This document shows positions 1-9,800 of a stretch of DNA of 64,000 nt, one piece after another. The position numbers and the translations under genes are program-made. The notes below the pieces were generated by a model. It was not told where the DNA came from, did not search any database, and worked only from the letters and a program-made list of their open reading frames with translations. The stretch's first letter is position 1; every line of letters begins with the position of its first letter. This stretch comes from Thermoplasmata archaeon (GTDB lineage: Archaea > Thermoplasmatota > Thermoplasmata > Lutacidiplasmatales > UBA184). Location: contig JAKIWI010000003.1 of assembly GCA_022750115.1 (NCBI GenBank), positions 36,927-100,926 on the forward strand, written 5' to 3'.

Positions 1-1085
1 ACGAGGTAGCAGTAGCCGAATCGACGGTAGTCGGTGGTGACCTTCGCCGCGACCCCCAGCAGGATCAGGAGGGTGATTGCGACCGGCCACGCGAGCAGGA
101 CGACCGCCGGGGCGGTCAACCAGCCGGGAGATCGGTCGCGGACCACCGCGAACACCAGAGCGCCGGCGAGGGCCGCGAGGACGAGCAAGGCGACGACGAT
201 GGGGATCGGGAGGATCACCCCGGGGAGGAGCGGGGTGAGGACCCCCGTGAGGCTCGCAATCCCGAACCCCGCCGAGGCCGAGGCGAGGTACCCGGGGTGG
301 GGGACGCCGGCGAGGAAGGTACCCAAGTAATACCCCCCGATCAGCCCGACGAACAGCAGCAGCCCGGCCCGCCCGCCGCGCGAGTCGAGTAGGGCGTGGG
401 CGGCAAGGCGCGGAGATTCCAGCGTCCCGTCGCGAGCTCGGGTCAGAAGCGACCGCCAGGCGGGCAGGGGGACGAACCGACCGAGGGCGAGGGCGACCGC
501 GACCGTGCCGACCAGGACCGCGCCCGCCAGCGAGTGGGTGAGCACGGTCAGGCTGGCGAACACCCAGAACTGGGCGGCTCCCGAGGACGGGTGCCCTTGG
601 GAAGACCGGAGGAACCCGACCAGGGCGAGGTTCAGGAACGCGAACCCGAGAAGGTTCGGGTACGCCCCCCAGAAGAACATCGCGAGGAGGGCGGGGTTCG
701 CCAGCACGAAGGCGACGACCGCCAGCGCCACGACGCGGCTCCGCAGGACGGTCGCCGCCAACCCGGCGAGGGAAAGCCCGAACGCGACCATCACCCCGGC
801 GGCGTAGACGTCGACCCCCCCGATCGGCCCGGCCAGGACGACGGCGGCGCCGAGGAGGGGGAACGTCACGGGCGGGTAGCCGAGCGGCACGATCTGGGAC
901 GGGTAGGGCCGCCCGACGTAGGCGAGCGCCGTCGCGACCCAGTTCCCCGGGTCGCCCCCCGGCGGCACGGCCGCGCTGTGGAATGCCTCGACGAGCGCGA
1001 TGGCGGCGACGAGCGAGAGGAAGGAGGCGCCGACCCAGTACGTCACGCGCTCGACGTAGGGAGACTCCCACGTGCGCGCCGCCAC
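1..1085 (-). CDS. Multi-pass membrane protein, GT-C glycosyltransferase-like (C-terminus outside window)
   Basis: About 361 residues are visible and the frame stays open to the window edge. The start chosen is GTG at 1085, because the frame runs back to a TAA near 1370 without any ATG. After a short polar N-terminus come a first membrane helix (VGASFLSLVAAIALV) and a loop with GDPGNW and a YPP motif, then many hydrophobic helices including FFWGAYPNLLGFAF. An acidic residue in the first outer loop followed by stacked helices is the pattern of GT-C lipid-linked sugar transferases and of the archaeal PTPS-related membrane proteins. It lies divergent from a GT2 transferase and a hexosamine mutase, which supports a role in surface glycan assembly. 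The family call is inference; the membrane topology is clear. Confidence 0.6.
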   Translation of the reverse strand, partial: MAARTWESPYVERVTYWVGASFLSLVAAIALVEAFHSAAVPPGGDPGNWVATALAYVGRPYPSQIVPLGYPPVTFPLLGAAVVLAGPIGGVDVYAAGVMVAFGLSLAGLAATVLRSRVVALAVVAFVLANPALLAMFFWGAYPNLLGFAFLNLALVGFLRSSQGHPSSGAAQFWVFASLTVLTHSLAGAVLVGTVAVALALGRFVPLPAWRSLLTRARDGTLESPRLAAHALLDSRGGRAGLLLFVGLIGGYYLGTFLAGVPHPGYLASASAGFGIASLTGVLTPLLPGVILPIPIVVALLVLAALAGALVFAVVRDRSPGWLTAPAVVLLAWPVAITLLILLGVAAKVTTDYRRFGYCYL

Positions 1086-1407
1086 CGAATCGAACTCGGT
1101 CCCCCCCGCCGGCTCCCGTCGGAGACCGACCTGTCGCGACTCCGCCGACAGGTCGACCCCTCCTATCGGCCCAAGCCGGGCCGTGGGGGAAATTCGCTCG
1201 CTTTGGGCGAGGGCAGGGAGTGACCGTACGGTGACGTCGTTGCCGGAAGCCCCATCCGCGGAGCGGACCGAGAGAGGGGTCGGACGGGCGGAGCCGACCT
1301 GCCACCGTCGCGCGTTCCGGCGCTGCGAGGGGGTCCGTAACCGGTCGGTAGCGTGATTCTCATCGAATTAGCCGGCGACTTTATACCGAGTCATCGTCGT
1401 TTTCTCC
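1086..1407. other. Divergent intergenic region, no gene seen
   Basis: This 322-base stretch separates the leftward membrane protein from the rightward GT2 gene. Short frames here are GC-rich shadows with arginine- and proline-rich translations. The only element I can support is the TATA-like box near 1380 that serves the GT2 gene. Confidence 0.5.
1379..1387 (+). promoter_or_regulatory. TATA-like box of the GT2 gene
   Basis: The sequence ctttatacc is centred about 25 bases before the ATG at 1408. That spacing predicts a transcript that begins at or next to the start codon (leaderless), common in archaea. Confidence 0.5.
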
Positions 1408-2844
1408 ATGCCTCTCCCCTCCGCGCGCGAGGACGCGACGCCGCCCCTCGGCCCGAGCGATCGACCGGGGACGACCGCGTCGCCCGTCGGTCCCCCGCTG
1501 ATCGTCCTCCCCACCCTGAACGAAGAGGAAGGTCTCCGAGCCACCCTCAAGGAGCTCGCGGCGGTCGGGGGCTTCCCGGAGGCGACCCCGCCGGCCGTGT
1601 TGGTCGTCGATGGCCACTCCTCGGACTCGACCCCGGCGGTCGCCGTTCGGTTCGGATGCCGACTCCTCCCTCAGTCCGGACGCGGCAAGGGCGCCGCCGT
1701 CCGCGACGGTCTCGCGTGGGCGGTCGAGAACGGGTACGGCACGGTCGCGGTCCTCGACGCCGATGGCACCTACCCCTGCGACCAACTGCCCGCGATGCTC
1801 CGGTTGCTCGAGCGGGGGGCCGACGTCGTCGCGGGCGTCCGTCAGCCCACCGAGCGGTCCGGCTCCACCCCGCGCAACCTCGTCCACCGCGTCGGCAATG
1901 GGGCGCTGAACACCTGGGCCGCCTTCCTGAGCCGCGGACCGATCCTCGACGTGTGTACGGGATTCTGGGGTGTCCGCTCCTCGGTCGTCAGGCTCCTCGG
2001 GCTCGAATCGACCGGCTTCGAGGTCGAATCCGAGCTGTTCGTGAAGGCGATGCGCCACCGGCTCCGATTCGCCCAGATCCCGGTGGAGTACCGACCGCGG
2101 ATCGGGGACGCGAAGTTGCATGCCGTCCGCGACGGCGTCCGGATCTGGATCTCGATCGCGCGCCACTCCGTCCGCGCATTCCCCGCGCCGCCCGGCGCTC
2201 CGGGGGCGCTCGCGGACGTACCCCGCGATTCCCCCCTCGCGCGAGCGCTGCCGACCGTCCTCGCCGCATTCCCCGCGGCGCCGATCCTCATCGTCACCGG
2301 TCCGTCGCGCTACCCGGAGGCGGTCCAGGTCGTCCGTTCGGTCGGAGCGTGCCGGCCGAGCATTCCGGTCGCCGTGCGGCTCTCCTCACCGGAGTCGGAG
2401 TCCCGGAACCCCCCCTGGACTCTCGCGACTCCCGCGCCGTTTGGCGAGAACGCCCCCGTCGTCGTGACGCTCCCCGAACCCGACGGGGCTCACGCGGAAC
2501 CCGGGGCGGCGTTCGTCCACGTCCCCTCGGCCGGCCGGACCCTCCGGGTCGAAGGGGGTGAGGCGCCGAGCCCTCCGACGAGCGCCATGCGCGCCCGGCT
2601 CGAGGGCGACCGCGCGACCGTCCGTCGCCTCCGGGCCCCCGGGGCGCTCCGCATCCTCAGCGCGACCTTCGACACCAGCGGAGTCCAGAAGCAGCTCGTT
2701 CTCCTCGCCTCGAACTCCGCCCGGGCGCGGATCCGCGTCTCGGCGGTCGAGGAGGGCGACGTCGGACCGCCCGACGGTCCCGCCCCGGTCGACTCCTCAT
2801 TCCCGTCGATCCCCATTCCCCCGGGGGTCACAGGAAGCAGGTAG
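1408..2844 (+). CDS. GT2 glycosyltransferase, dolichyl-phosphate sugar synthase-like, with C-terminal extension
   Basis: The N-terminal ~270 residues are a family 2 glycosyltransferase that transfers a sugar from a nucleotide sugar, typically to dolichyl phosphate. The strand-loop LPTLNEEEGL, the RGKGAAVRDGL segment, the metal-binding DADGTYP motif and CTGFWGVR all match DPM1-type enzymes. The C-terminal ~190 residues (from about 285) have no membrane helices and resemble nothing I recognise; they contain a strand-rich ILIVTGPSRYPEAVQVV segment and a final RILSATFDTSGVQ segment. The stop is one base before the ATG of the mutase, so the two genes are probably one operon. A box at 1380 supports the start. 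Confidence 0.8.
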   Translation: MPLPSAREDATPPLGPSDRPGTTASPVGPPLIVLPTLNEEEGLRATLKELAAVGGFPEATPPAVLVVDGHSSDSTPAVAVRFGCRLLPQSGRGKGAAVRDGLAWAVENGYGTVAVLDADGTYPCDQLPAMLRLLERGADVVAGVRQPTERSGSTPRNLVHRVGNGALNTWAAFLSRGPILDVCTGFWGVRSSVVRLLGLESTGFEVESELFVKAMRHRLRFAQIPVEYRPRIGDAKLHAVRDGVRIWISIARHSVRAFPAPPGAPGALADVPRDSPLARALPTVLAAFPAAPILIVTGPSRYPEAVQVVRSVGACRPSIPVAVRLSSPESESRNPPWTLATPAPFGENAPVVVTLPEPDGAHAEPGAAFVHVPSAGRTLRVEGGEAPSPPTSAMRARLEGDRATVRRLRAPGALRILSATFDTSGVQKQLVLLASNSARARIRVSAVEEGDVGPPDGPAPVDSSFPSIPIPPGVTGSR

Positions 2845-2845
2845 A

Positions 2846-4285
2846 ATGTCCGCTGCCCAGATGCCTCGAACGGTCGAGGGACCTACTCCGAACGCGCCAC
2901 GACTCTTCGGCACCGACGGCATCCGCCAAGTCGTCGGACGGGAGATCACACCGGTGTTCGTCGCCGAGGTCGGCTCGGCGATCGCCACCTACCTGCGCGG
3001 TTCGGGCGACGTCCTGCTCGCCCGGGACTTCCGGACGTCCAGCGAGGCGATGGCGCGGGTGTTGACGGGAGCGTTGCTGATGGATGGCATCCACGTCCGG
3101 GAGATGGGCGTCATGCCGACGCCCTGCCTGCAGTTCAACGTCCGCGCGCTCGGCGCGGCGATGGGACTGACGGTCACGGCGTCCCACAACCCGACCGAGT
3201 TCAACGGGATCAAGTTCACCGACCCCGGGGGCACCGAGATTCCTCGGACCTCGGAGGAGATCCTCGAGCGGACAATTTTCCAACGCGAGTTCGTCCGCGG
3301 CACCTGGGACCACATCGGGGAGCTCCGCACCGACGCCGACGGGGTCGACCGATACACCCGGTCGATCCTCGGTCACTCCGACACCGCGGCGATCCGCGCC
3401 GCGGCCCCGGTCGTGGTGCTCGACCCCGGGAACGGAACGAGCGCCGTGACGAGCCCGAACCTGCTTCGCGAGCTGGGGTGCCGGGTCATCACCCTCAACG
3501 CGAACCCCGACGGGCACTTCCCCGGGCGTCCGTCCGAGCCGAACGAGGAGAACCTGTGGGCGCTGCGCAAGGCCGTGGTGGAGTTCGGCGCCGTGGTCGG
3601 CATCGCCCATGACGGCGACGCGGACCGCGCGTCGTTCGTCGACGAGCACGGCACCTACCTCGCCGGCGACGTGACCATGGCCCTGTTCGCGAAACACCGC
3701 CTCCGGGAGCGGGCCGCGGGAGTCGTCGTCACGAGCGTGACGTCGTCCACGCTGGTCGAGGACGTCGTGCGAAGCGAAGGGGGCGAGATCGAGATCACCC
3801 GCTCGGGTTCCCTCCCCGTCGCGCTACGGATGCTCGAGCGCCGGGCGATCTTCGGTGGCGAGGAGAACGGCGGCTACTACTGGCCCGAGCACCAGGTCGC
3901 CCGCGACGGCCCGATGAGCTCGGCGAAGATGGTCGAGTTGTTGGTCCACTCCGGTCGCCCGCTCTCCGAACTGGTCCAGGAGCTCCCCCGCTACCATCTC
4001 TCGAAGACGAAACTGCCGGTCGCCGATTCGCGGAAGGCCCCGCTCCTGGCGAGGGTCCACACCCAATTGGAGCGGGAGGCGGAGCGACTCGTCACGATCG
4101 ACGGCCAGAAGGCGTACTATTCGGACGGCTGGCTCCTCGTTCGCCCCTCCGGCACCGAGCCGATCTGCCGGGTGTATGCGGAGGGCCGAACCGCCGCCCG
4201 GGCGAAGGAACTCATGGACCACGGCGTGGAATTGGTGCGCCGGGAGGTGGATTGGCTCGAGGAAACTGCGGGCCGGACCCCCTGA
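2846..4285 (+). CDS. glmM: Phosphoglucosamine mutase / phosphomannomutase family protein
   Basis: Interconverts hexosamine (or hexose) 6- and 1-phosphates, supplying UDP-GlcNAc or GDP-mannose for surface glycans. All four family motifs are present in the 479 residues: the phosphoserine loop TASHNP (Ser113), metal-binding DGDADR (256-261), sugar-binding GEENGG (338-343) and phosphate-binding RPSGTEP (433-439). The frame extends upstream inside the GT2 gene, but ATG 2846 directly follows its stop and begins just before the conserved RLFGTDGIR. Length is near the usual 450-460. GlmM versus ManB specificity cannot be settled by eye. Confidence 0.85.
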   Translation: MSAAQMPRTVEGPTPNAPRLFGTDGIRQVVGREITPVFVAEVGSAIATYLRGSGDVLLARDFRTSSEAMARVLTGALLMDGIHVREMGVMPTPCLQFNVRALGAAMGLTVTASHNPTEFNGIKFTDPGGTEIPRTSEEILERTIFQREFVRGTWDHIGELRTDADGVDRYTRSILGHSDTAAIRAAAPVVVLDPGNGTSAVTSPNLLRELGCRVITLNANPDGHFPGRPSEPNEENLWALRKAVVEFGAVVGIAHDGDADRASFVDEHGTYLAGDVTMALFAKHRLRERAAGVVVTSVTSSTLVEDVVRSEGGEIEITRSGSLPVALRMLERRAIFGGEENGGYYWPEHQVARDGPMSSAKMVELLVHSGRPLSELVQELPRYHLSKTKLPVADSRKAPLLARVHTQLEREAERLVTIDGQKAYYSDGWLLVRPSGTEPICRVYAEGRTAARAKELMDHGVELVRREVDWLEETAGRTP

Positions 4286-4484
4286 CCGTCGGCGTTCTTC
4301 TCTCCGGGCCGGCCGACGGGCCTCCGATCTGCGGGCGATTCCCTCCGGGGGCAGGTTCCGTCGGAGGCCCCGACGAGCGCGCGTCGGGACCGGAGCGGTC
4401 CGACTGAGAGAATAAACCCCTCCGGGAGTTGGGCGCGAGCCGCGGGCGGTTCCCGGGGGGACCGTCCGACGCGGGATTCGGGCG

Positions 4485-5756
4485 ATGGGCCGAGGTTCGA
4501 TTGTCCCTGTCTCCCTCGACGCCGTCCGCCGTCTCGGCGTCCGCCAACAGCACCTCGGAGGACCGCCGCCACCGCGGTCCTCGCCGTCGACGATCCTCGC
4601 GCTGGTGCGGGACCTCGCCTACGTTCAGTGGGACCCGGTCAGCGTCGTCGCTCCGTCCCACCTGCTCTCGCTCTGGTGCCGGCTCCCCGATTTTCGGCCC
4701 GCGCAATTGGAGCGGTTGCTGTGGACGGAGAAGAAGCTCCTGCAGCATTGGACGCCGCTCGCGTCGATCGTCCTCACCGAGGACTTCCCCCTGTACGCCT
4801 CCCTGATGCGCCGGTATCCCGACTCGCTCTCGCGGTCGTGGGGGAGTCAGAGGACCCGGGCGAAGCGTTTCCTCGCCGACCATGCGGAGCTCCGCAGGAA
4901 CGTCCTGTCCGAACTCCGGAGCGGCCCGCTGCGCCTTGGGCAGTTCGCGGACCACGCGCGCACCAAGCGGAACGACGGCGAGTGGACGCCGGCGAGCGAC
5001 GTTTCTCAGCTGTTGTTCCACCTGCAGATGAGCGGACAGGTGATGGTCGTGGGCCACCAGGGGAACCAGAACCTCTGGGGCCTCCCCGACCAGTTCCTCC
5101 CCGGCTGGGTGGACCGGACCGAGCTGTCCTCGGAAGACGCCGAGCGGGAGGCCGCGCAACGGGCGATCCGTGCCCTCGGTACGGCTACGCCTCGCGAGGT
5201 CACCCTCTACTTCGTCCGCGGTCGCTACGACACGCTCCCCGAGACGCTGGCCGGCCTGGAGGAGGACTCCACGATCCACCGCGTCGTCGTGGAAGGCCAA
5301 CGCGAGCGCGAGCCGCGGTACGTCCACGCGCGGGACCTTTCGCTCTTGGAGACGGTGGCTCGGGTGTCTTGGAGGCCCCGTCTCTCCCTCCTCCCTCCGT
5401 TCGACAACCTGCTCTCCAACCTGGGCCGGACGAGCCGCTTGTTCGGCTTCGACTACGTCCGCGAGCAGTTTCTCCCCAAGGAGAAGCGGCGGTTCGGCAC
5501 CTACGTCCTCCCGATTCTCTGGGGGGACCGACTGATCGGTCGCATCGACCCGCGGCTCGACAAGTCGCGGGACGAGCTGGTGATCCAGGCCGTTCACGCG
5601 GAGCCCGGGGCCCCGGAGGACCGAGAGGTCGGTGCCCAGATCGCCGCGACGATCGCCCGTCTCGCGGCGTTCGTCGGGGCGCGTCGGGTCACCTACTCCT
5701 CGCGCGTCCCTCCGCCGTGGAAGCGTTCTCTGACCACGCAAGCCCCTGCGGAGTGA
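4485..5756 (+). CDS. AlkX/YcaQ-type DNA glycosylase (HTH_42 winged-helix family)
   Basis: This 423-residue protein belongs to the HTH_42 / COG3214 family, whose members AlkZ and AlkX (YcaQ) remove alkylated bases and unhook interstrand crosslinks. The family core is visible as LAYVQWDPVSVV followed by APSHL. The catalytic QxD version (Gln48, Asp50) is typical of AlkX-like members, whereas AlkZ carries QxQ. Near the C-terminus, LPPFDNLLSN and GRIDPRLDK are also family-like. A weak AT-rich box (gagaataaac) lies near 4409. It appears to be a single-gene unit before a GNAT gene. Confidence 0.8.
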   Translation: MGRGSIVPVSLDAVRRLGVRQQHLGGPPPPRSSPSTILALVRDLAYVQWDPVSVVAPSHLLSLWCRLPDFRPAQLERLLWTEKKLLQHWTPLASIVLTEDFPLYASLMRRYPDSLSRSWGSQRTRAKRFLADHAELRRNVLSELRSGPLRLGQFADHARTKRNDGEWTPASDVSQLLFHLQMSGQVMVVGHQGNQNLWGLPDQFLPGWVDRTELSSEDAEREAAQRAIRALGTATPREVTLYFVRGRYDTLPETLAGLEEDSTIHRVVVEGQREREPRYVHARDLSLLETVARVSWRPRLSLLPPFDNLLSNLGRTSRLFGFDYVREQFLPKEKRRFGTYVLPILWGDRLIGRIDPRLDKSRDELVIQAVHAEPGAPEDREVGAQIAATIARLAAFVGARRVTYSSRVPPPWKRSLTTQAPAE

Positions 5757-5802
5757 TGGCGGAAATTCGAGTCCATCCCCGCGGAAATCGATTCCAGGGC
5801 CC

Positions 5803-6426
5803 ATGACGCGATTCCGGATCCACGCCTTGGGGGTTCGCACCTGGCCGGACTTCGTTAGAGTCGCGGAGAAACACCACGGAGTCTGGGGAGGGTGTTGGTG
5901 CGTCTCCTTCCACCGCGCCCCCCGAGGCGGGGGCGTGTGGGGCGCGGGTACGTCGCCCAAGTCCCGTCGGCAGCTGAAGGAACGGCTCGTTCGGGCCCAC
6001 CGGTCCCACGCGGCGCTCGTCTACGACGGGGCCGATGTCGTCGGTTGGTGCCAGTTCGGCCCGCTGGCCGAGCTCCCGGCGCGCATGGGGGGGCCCACTC
6101 GGCTCGGGCTCGCGCCCCCGGATTGGCGGATCACGTGCTTCTTCGTCGACCGGGACCACCGGAAGGAGGGCGTCGCGTCGGCGGCGTTGGCCGGAGCCCT
6201 TCGGATGATCGCCATCCGCGGCGGCGGGACGGTCGACGCCTATCCGTCCGAGACGCGCGGGAAGCCGACCGCGGGCTCGTTCCTGTGGGGAGGTACGGTG
6301 TCGATGTTCGAGACCGCCGGATTCCGCACGATCGCCGCGCTGGGAACGAGCAAGGTCGTGATGCGGAAGTCCGTGAAATCCGGCGCCGAATCCCCGATGG
6401 GAAACGGGGGCCGACGTAGGCCCTAG
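5803..6426 (+). CDS. GNAT-family N-acetyltransferase
   Basis: A 207-residue acyl-CoA-dependent acetyltransferase of unknown substrate. Acetyl-CoA motif A is visible as ITCFFVDRDHRKEGVASAAL, a strand followed by a degenerate RxxGxG loop. An N-terminal GCWCVSFH segment with two close cysteines is typical of a soluble GNAT subgroup. It follows the glycosylase by 46 bases in the same direction. Its stop codon TAG overlaps the stop of the convergent PQQ-repeat gene in the palindrome CTAG (6423-6426). Confidence 0.7.
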   Translation: MTRFRIHALGVRTWPDFVRVAEKHHGVWGGCWCVSFHRAPRGGGVWGAGTSPKSRRQLKERLVRAHRSHAALVYDGADVVGWCQFGPLAELPARMGGPTRLGLAPPDWRITCFFVDRDHRKEGVASAALAGALRMIAIRGGGTVDAYPSETRGKPTAGSFLWGGTVSMFETAGFRTIAALGTSKVVMRKSVKSGAESPMGNGGRRRP

Positions 6427-7934
6427 TGCCGCGATGGATTCACCGCGATCAGCTCGGCGGGTCGGGTCATTCCGGCGGGACCGAAGGAGTGAGCGCACGA
6501 CGTAAGGCCGAAGGCGTACACCTCCCCCAGGCTGTTCCCGACGATGATCTCTCCGCGCGAGACGGATGGGTATCCCCAGAATTTCGGTTTCGACGGGATC
6601 ACGAAGGAGTACAGCTTGTGGCCGTTCGAGGCGTTGACGACCTCGAAGGCGGTCCCAGCCGCGAACGCCACGACCCCGTCGGCGTAGGTCGGCGCGCCTT
6701 TCACCGGACCCGACGTCAGCGCGTCGACCCAAAGGGTTCGGCCGTTCGTCGGCGAGACGGCGCGCACCGACCCGTTGGCGAGCGTGCCACTGACATTCGC
6801 GGTCGAGGTTCCCACGTAGAGTCGCCCGCCCCCGAACGACACCGGCCCAAGCTCGGGGCTGCCAGCCGGCGGGGAAGGGAGGGCGGTGGTCAGATTCCAG
6901 ACCGGTCCCCGCGACAGGTTGGACTGATTCCATGCGTAGAGGATCCCGTTCTTGTTCGAGGCAACGACGAGTGGGACATGCGTCGAAGTGGTGAGCAAGA
7001 GCGGGGTCGTGCCGAAGTCCCCGTCTACCGTCTGCTCGGACGGTGGGACGGCCCACGAACTCCTCACCGCGAGCGTGGAGGCGTTTAGCGCGAGAATCGA
7101 TTCCCCCAAACTCGCATTCGGGGGGGGAGGGTTCCCCGTCGTCACGAACACGGTGTTCGTGCCCGCGTTGACCGCCGGGGATGTCCAGATCGTCGCGCCG
7201 TTGCTTCGATTCGACGTGGTGTTGAGCACGTGGACGAGCCGGTGGCTCGCCACGGAGATCTGATCGAGCTGACCCGGGACCGACGCATCGTTCCCGCTGG
7301 AGATTCCGTAGTAGACGAATCCCCCATACACGAGCGGGCTGGACCACGGATAGTACCCCAGAGTGGTGTTGCCGACATTCACCTTCCATCGCACGTGTCC
7401 GTTGGTCGCATTCAGCACGTAGAAGAACGCGTTTCCGCCTCCGACGAATACGCTGCCCGCGGAGACGGTCGCGGAAGACGTCACCCCGAGGGGAAGGGTC
7501 GAGTTCGGGTCCGTGCCGAGCGGTGTCTTCCAGAGCACTCCGCCGGAGGACGCATTCAGCGCGTACTCGTCGCCATTCCAAGAGCCAATGTATACCACTC
7601 CATGGACGATGGCCGCCGACGCTCCGACGGGCGCGCCGGTCGAGAAGTTCCACAGCTCCGCCAACGACGGCGCGGACGTCGGGGAGAGGCTCCGCTCGCC
7701 GACCGCGGCCGAATCTCGGGCGAGCCCGTCGAGGTACGTGGGCCAGTCCGAGCCGAGGCAGAGCGGTGGCACGGTCATCGCCGATGTCGATTGCTGCGGG
7801 TAGATCGACGGGAACTCCACGCTGCCCAGCGATCCGACCGTTATGGTCAGTGCGGCGACGACCAGGGGGCCCAGAAAGATCGCCGTTCCATGGCCCTCGA
7901 CGAGGCGGCCGGGTGACCTCCTGCGGAACGGCAC
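6423..7934 (-). CDS. Secreted or membrane-anchored PQQ-like beta-propeller protein
   Basis: The 503 residues start with a basic stretch and one hydrophobic helix (FLGPLVVAALTITVGSLG), so the bulk is probably outside the cell. The rest is a set of propeller blades with recurring Y/V-A-L-N-A-x-x-G-x-x-x-W motifs, for example YALNASSGGVLWK and YVLNATNGHVRWK, the PQQ_2 outer-membrane-assembly-like repeat. Many such archaeal proteins bind no PQQ and act as extracellular scaffolds; I see no active-site evidence for an enzyme. Numerous NxS/T sequons fit an N-glycosylated surface protein. Confidence 0.75.
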   Translation of the reverse strand: MPFRRRSPGRLVEGHGTAIFLGPLVVAALTITVGSLGSVEFPSIYPQQSTSAMTVPPLCLGSDWPTYLDGLARDSAAVGERSLSPTSAPSLAELWNFSTGAPVGASAAIVHGVVYIGSWNGDEYALNASSGGVLWKTPLGTDPNSTLPLGVTSSATVSAGSVFVGGGNAFFYVLNATNGHVRWKVNVGNTTLGYYPWSSPLVYGGFVYYGISSGNDASVPGQLDQISVASHRLVHVLNTTSNRSNGATIWTSPAVNAGTNTVFVTTGNPPPPNASLGESILALNASTLAVRSSWAVPPSEQTVDGDFGTTPLLLTTSTHVPLVVASNKNGILYAWNQSNLSRGPVWNLTTALPSPPAGSPELGPVSFGGGRLYVGTSTANVSGTLANGSVRAVSPTNGRTLWVDALTSGPVKGAPTYADGVVAFAAGTAFEVVNASNGHKLYSFVIPSKPKFWGYPSVSRGEIIVGNSLGEVYAFGLTSCAHSFGPAGMTRPAELIAVNPSRH

Positions 7935-8058
7935 GAGAAGGGGACGCCGCGACGGTGAATATACGTTCGGCCGCCGCCCGTCCAGCGGCGCCCCCTCGGG
8001 GGTCGAACTCCGCCCCCGCTCCCGCGCGAATGGGGGCGTTGGTGGCGCCCGGACGAGG

Positions 8059-8068
8059 AGATATTAGG
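8059..8068 (+). promoter_or_regulatory. TATA-like box of the VOC gene
   Basis: The run agatattagg lies about 35 bases before ATG 8100, giving a predicted leader of roughly 10 bases. Confidence 0.45.
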
Positions 8069-8099
8069 GCGTCGGGGCTCACGTCGCTGAGGGCCGACG

Positions 8100-8489
8100 A
8101 TGAGCGGAGAAGTGGGACATTTCGAGATTCCGGCGGACAGTCCCGAACGCGCGCGCAAGTTCTATTCGGCCGCGTTCGGTTGGAAGATGAACGTCATGCC
8201 GGAAATGGACTACACGATGGTCAGCACCGGCAAGGTCGACAAGGACGGGATGCCGGCAGAGCCCGGTCACATCGGGGGCGGGATCGGCAAGCGCGGCGAC
8301 CACCTGATGCATCCGGTCGTCACCATCATGGTCGACGACATCAGCGCCTCCGAGAAGATCATCGAGCAGCACGGCGGCAAGATCCTTCAGAAGAAGCAGC
8401 CGATCGGTGACGGCACGATGGGCTGGACGGGCTATTTCAAGGATAGCGAAGGGAACACCATCGGACTCTACCAGTGGGGCAAGCGGTAG
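8100..8489 (+). CDS. VOC (glyoxalase/bleomycin resistance) family protein
   Basis: A 129-residue single VOC module, normally working as a dimer with a divalent metal. It begins with the typical GHFEIPADSPERARKFYSAAF and ends with KDSEGNTIGLYQW. The central segment (MHPVVTIMVDDISASEKII) marks the second beta-alpha-beta half. It is the common stress-protein type related to CgaI-like domains. The substrate is unknown. It is one of four VOC proteins in this window. Confidence 0.8.
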   Translation: MSGEVGHFEIPADSPERARKFYSAAFGWKMNVMPEMDYTMVSTGKVDKDGMPAEPGHIGGGIGKRGDHLMHPVVTIMVDDISASEKIIEQHGGKILQKKQPIGDGTMGWTGYFKDSEGNTIGLYQWGKR

Positions 8490-8584
8490 GCCCGACTCCC
8501 TGAGTTCTCCCCTACGCAGTCCCCGCAACGGTCCGGGGGTTCCCCCCCGGATCGATCCGACGGCGAGAGCCCCCGACTCGGGAA

Positions 8585-9670
8585 ATGAGCACTCGAGGCG
8601 GTCCCCCCGGTAGGTCCCCGGCGCGGCGTGGCGCCGCGATCTCGCCGGCGTCCGCTTCGGCGATTCAGAACATCGTGATCGTCCTCCAGGAGAATCACAC
8701 CTTCGACAACTACTTCGGGACGTATCCGGGCGCCGACGGCATTCTGGGCGCTTCCATCTGCCTCCCCGTCACGCCCGGCTCCTCCCAGTGCCTCGGCCCA
8801 TCCCACGCGCCCCATCGGACGCCCAACGACATGAGCCACAATCACCCGACCGCCGTTGCCGACTACGACGGGGGCAAGATGGACGGATTCGTCTACTCCG
8901 AGGGGGGTCCGACGACGATGGAGTACTTCGACCGCACCGACATCCCCCGCTACTGGGCGGCGGCCGACCAGTACGTGCTGTGCGACCGCCACTTCACGTC
9001 GGCGATGTCGGAGAGCGCGCCGAACCACCTGTTTCTCGTTGCAGGGACGTGCGGCGGGATCCTCGACGACAACGTTCCCGCCTCCCTCCCGTTCCCCCCA
9101 ATCTTCGAGCAGCTCGACGTCCGGGCCGTCGACTGGAAGGTCTACGGGTTCTCCAAGTGGTTCGAGAGCTTCGCCTACGTGCGGGGTCATGCGAGTGCGC
9201 GGGCCCGGTTCGTTTCCGGGGCGACGTTCGCGAAGGACGTGGCGGCGAACGCGCTCCCGACCGTCAGCTGGGTGGTCGGCGCGCCCGGCGGGAGCGAGCA
9301 CCCCCCGGCGGACATCCAGCTCGGCCAGAACTCCGTCATCGACGACATCGTGAACGCCGTGGGAGCGAGCCGGTACTGGCCCTCGTCGGCAATCTTCGTC
9401 ACCTGGGACGACTTCGGAGGATTCTACGACCACGTGCCTCCCCCGCAGGTCGACGCCTTCGGCTACGGCTTCCGGGTCCCCTGCCTGGTGATCTCGCCGT
9501 ACTCCCGGGTCGGCTTCGTCGACCACACGGTCCGGGACCACACATCGATCCTGCGGTTCGTCGAGTCACGGTTCGGCCTCGCCGCGCTCAGCACGCGGGA
9601 TGCGGCCGCCGACGACATGGGCGCCGCGTTCGATTTCGCCGCTTCGCCGCGACCGTTCGTTCCGCTCTAG
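8585..9670 (+). CDS. Phosphoesterase of the phospholipase C / acid phosphatase family
   Basis: A 361-residue member of the PF04185 family, which includes non-haemolytic phospholipase C and AcpA-type phosphatases. The N-terminal signature [20 protein letters not shown] supplies the metal-binding and nucleophile region (ENHTFDN). HNHP-like and [15 protein letters not shown] motifs follow, and [13 protein letters not shown] holds the late Asp/His ligands. No signal peptide is evident in the first 30 residues, unusual because most relatives are exported. With the Pst and PiT genes nearby it could help release phosphate from organic esters, which is inference. Confidence 0.85.
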   Translation: MSTRGGPPGRSPARRGAAISPASASAIQNIVIVLQENHTFDNYFGTYPGADGILGASICLPVTPGSSQCLGPSHAPHRTPNDMSHNHPTAVADYDGGKMDGFVYSEGGPTTMEYFDRTDIPRYWAAADQYVLCDRHFTSAMSESAPNHLFLVAGTCGGILDDNVPASLPFPPIFEQLDVRAVDWKVYGFSKWFESFAYVRGHASARARFVSGATFAKDVAANALPTVSWVVGAPGGSEHPPADIQLGQNSVIDDIVNAVGASRYWPSSAIFVTWDDFGGFYDHVPPPQVDAFGYGFRVPCLVISPYSRVGFVDHTVRDHTSILRFVESRFGLAALSTRDAAADDMGAAFDFAASPRPFVPL

Positions 9671-9800
9671 CGCGTGGGCCGACTCGGAACGACCCCGTCA
9701 CCCGCCAGGGGACACGCGACGACCGACCCGCCGCCTCCCGACGGCGCCCCCCAACGACCGGCGCATCGCCGCCGCCGGGAACGCGACTCGGAGTGTCGGC

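Noticed and set aside
1-1234. Several rightward open frames (34-330, 396-1223, 505-807, 983-1234)
   Set aside because: Their translations are arginine/proline/glycine-rich. The complementary strand encodes a clear polytopic membrane protein across the same bases.
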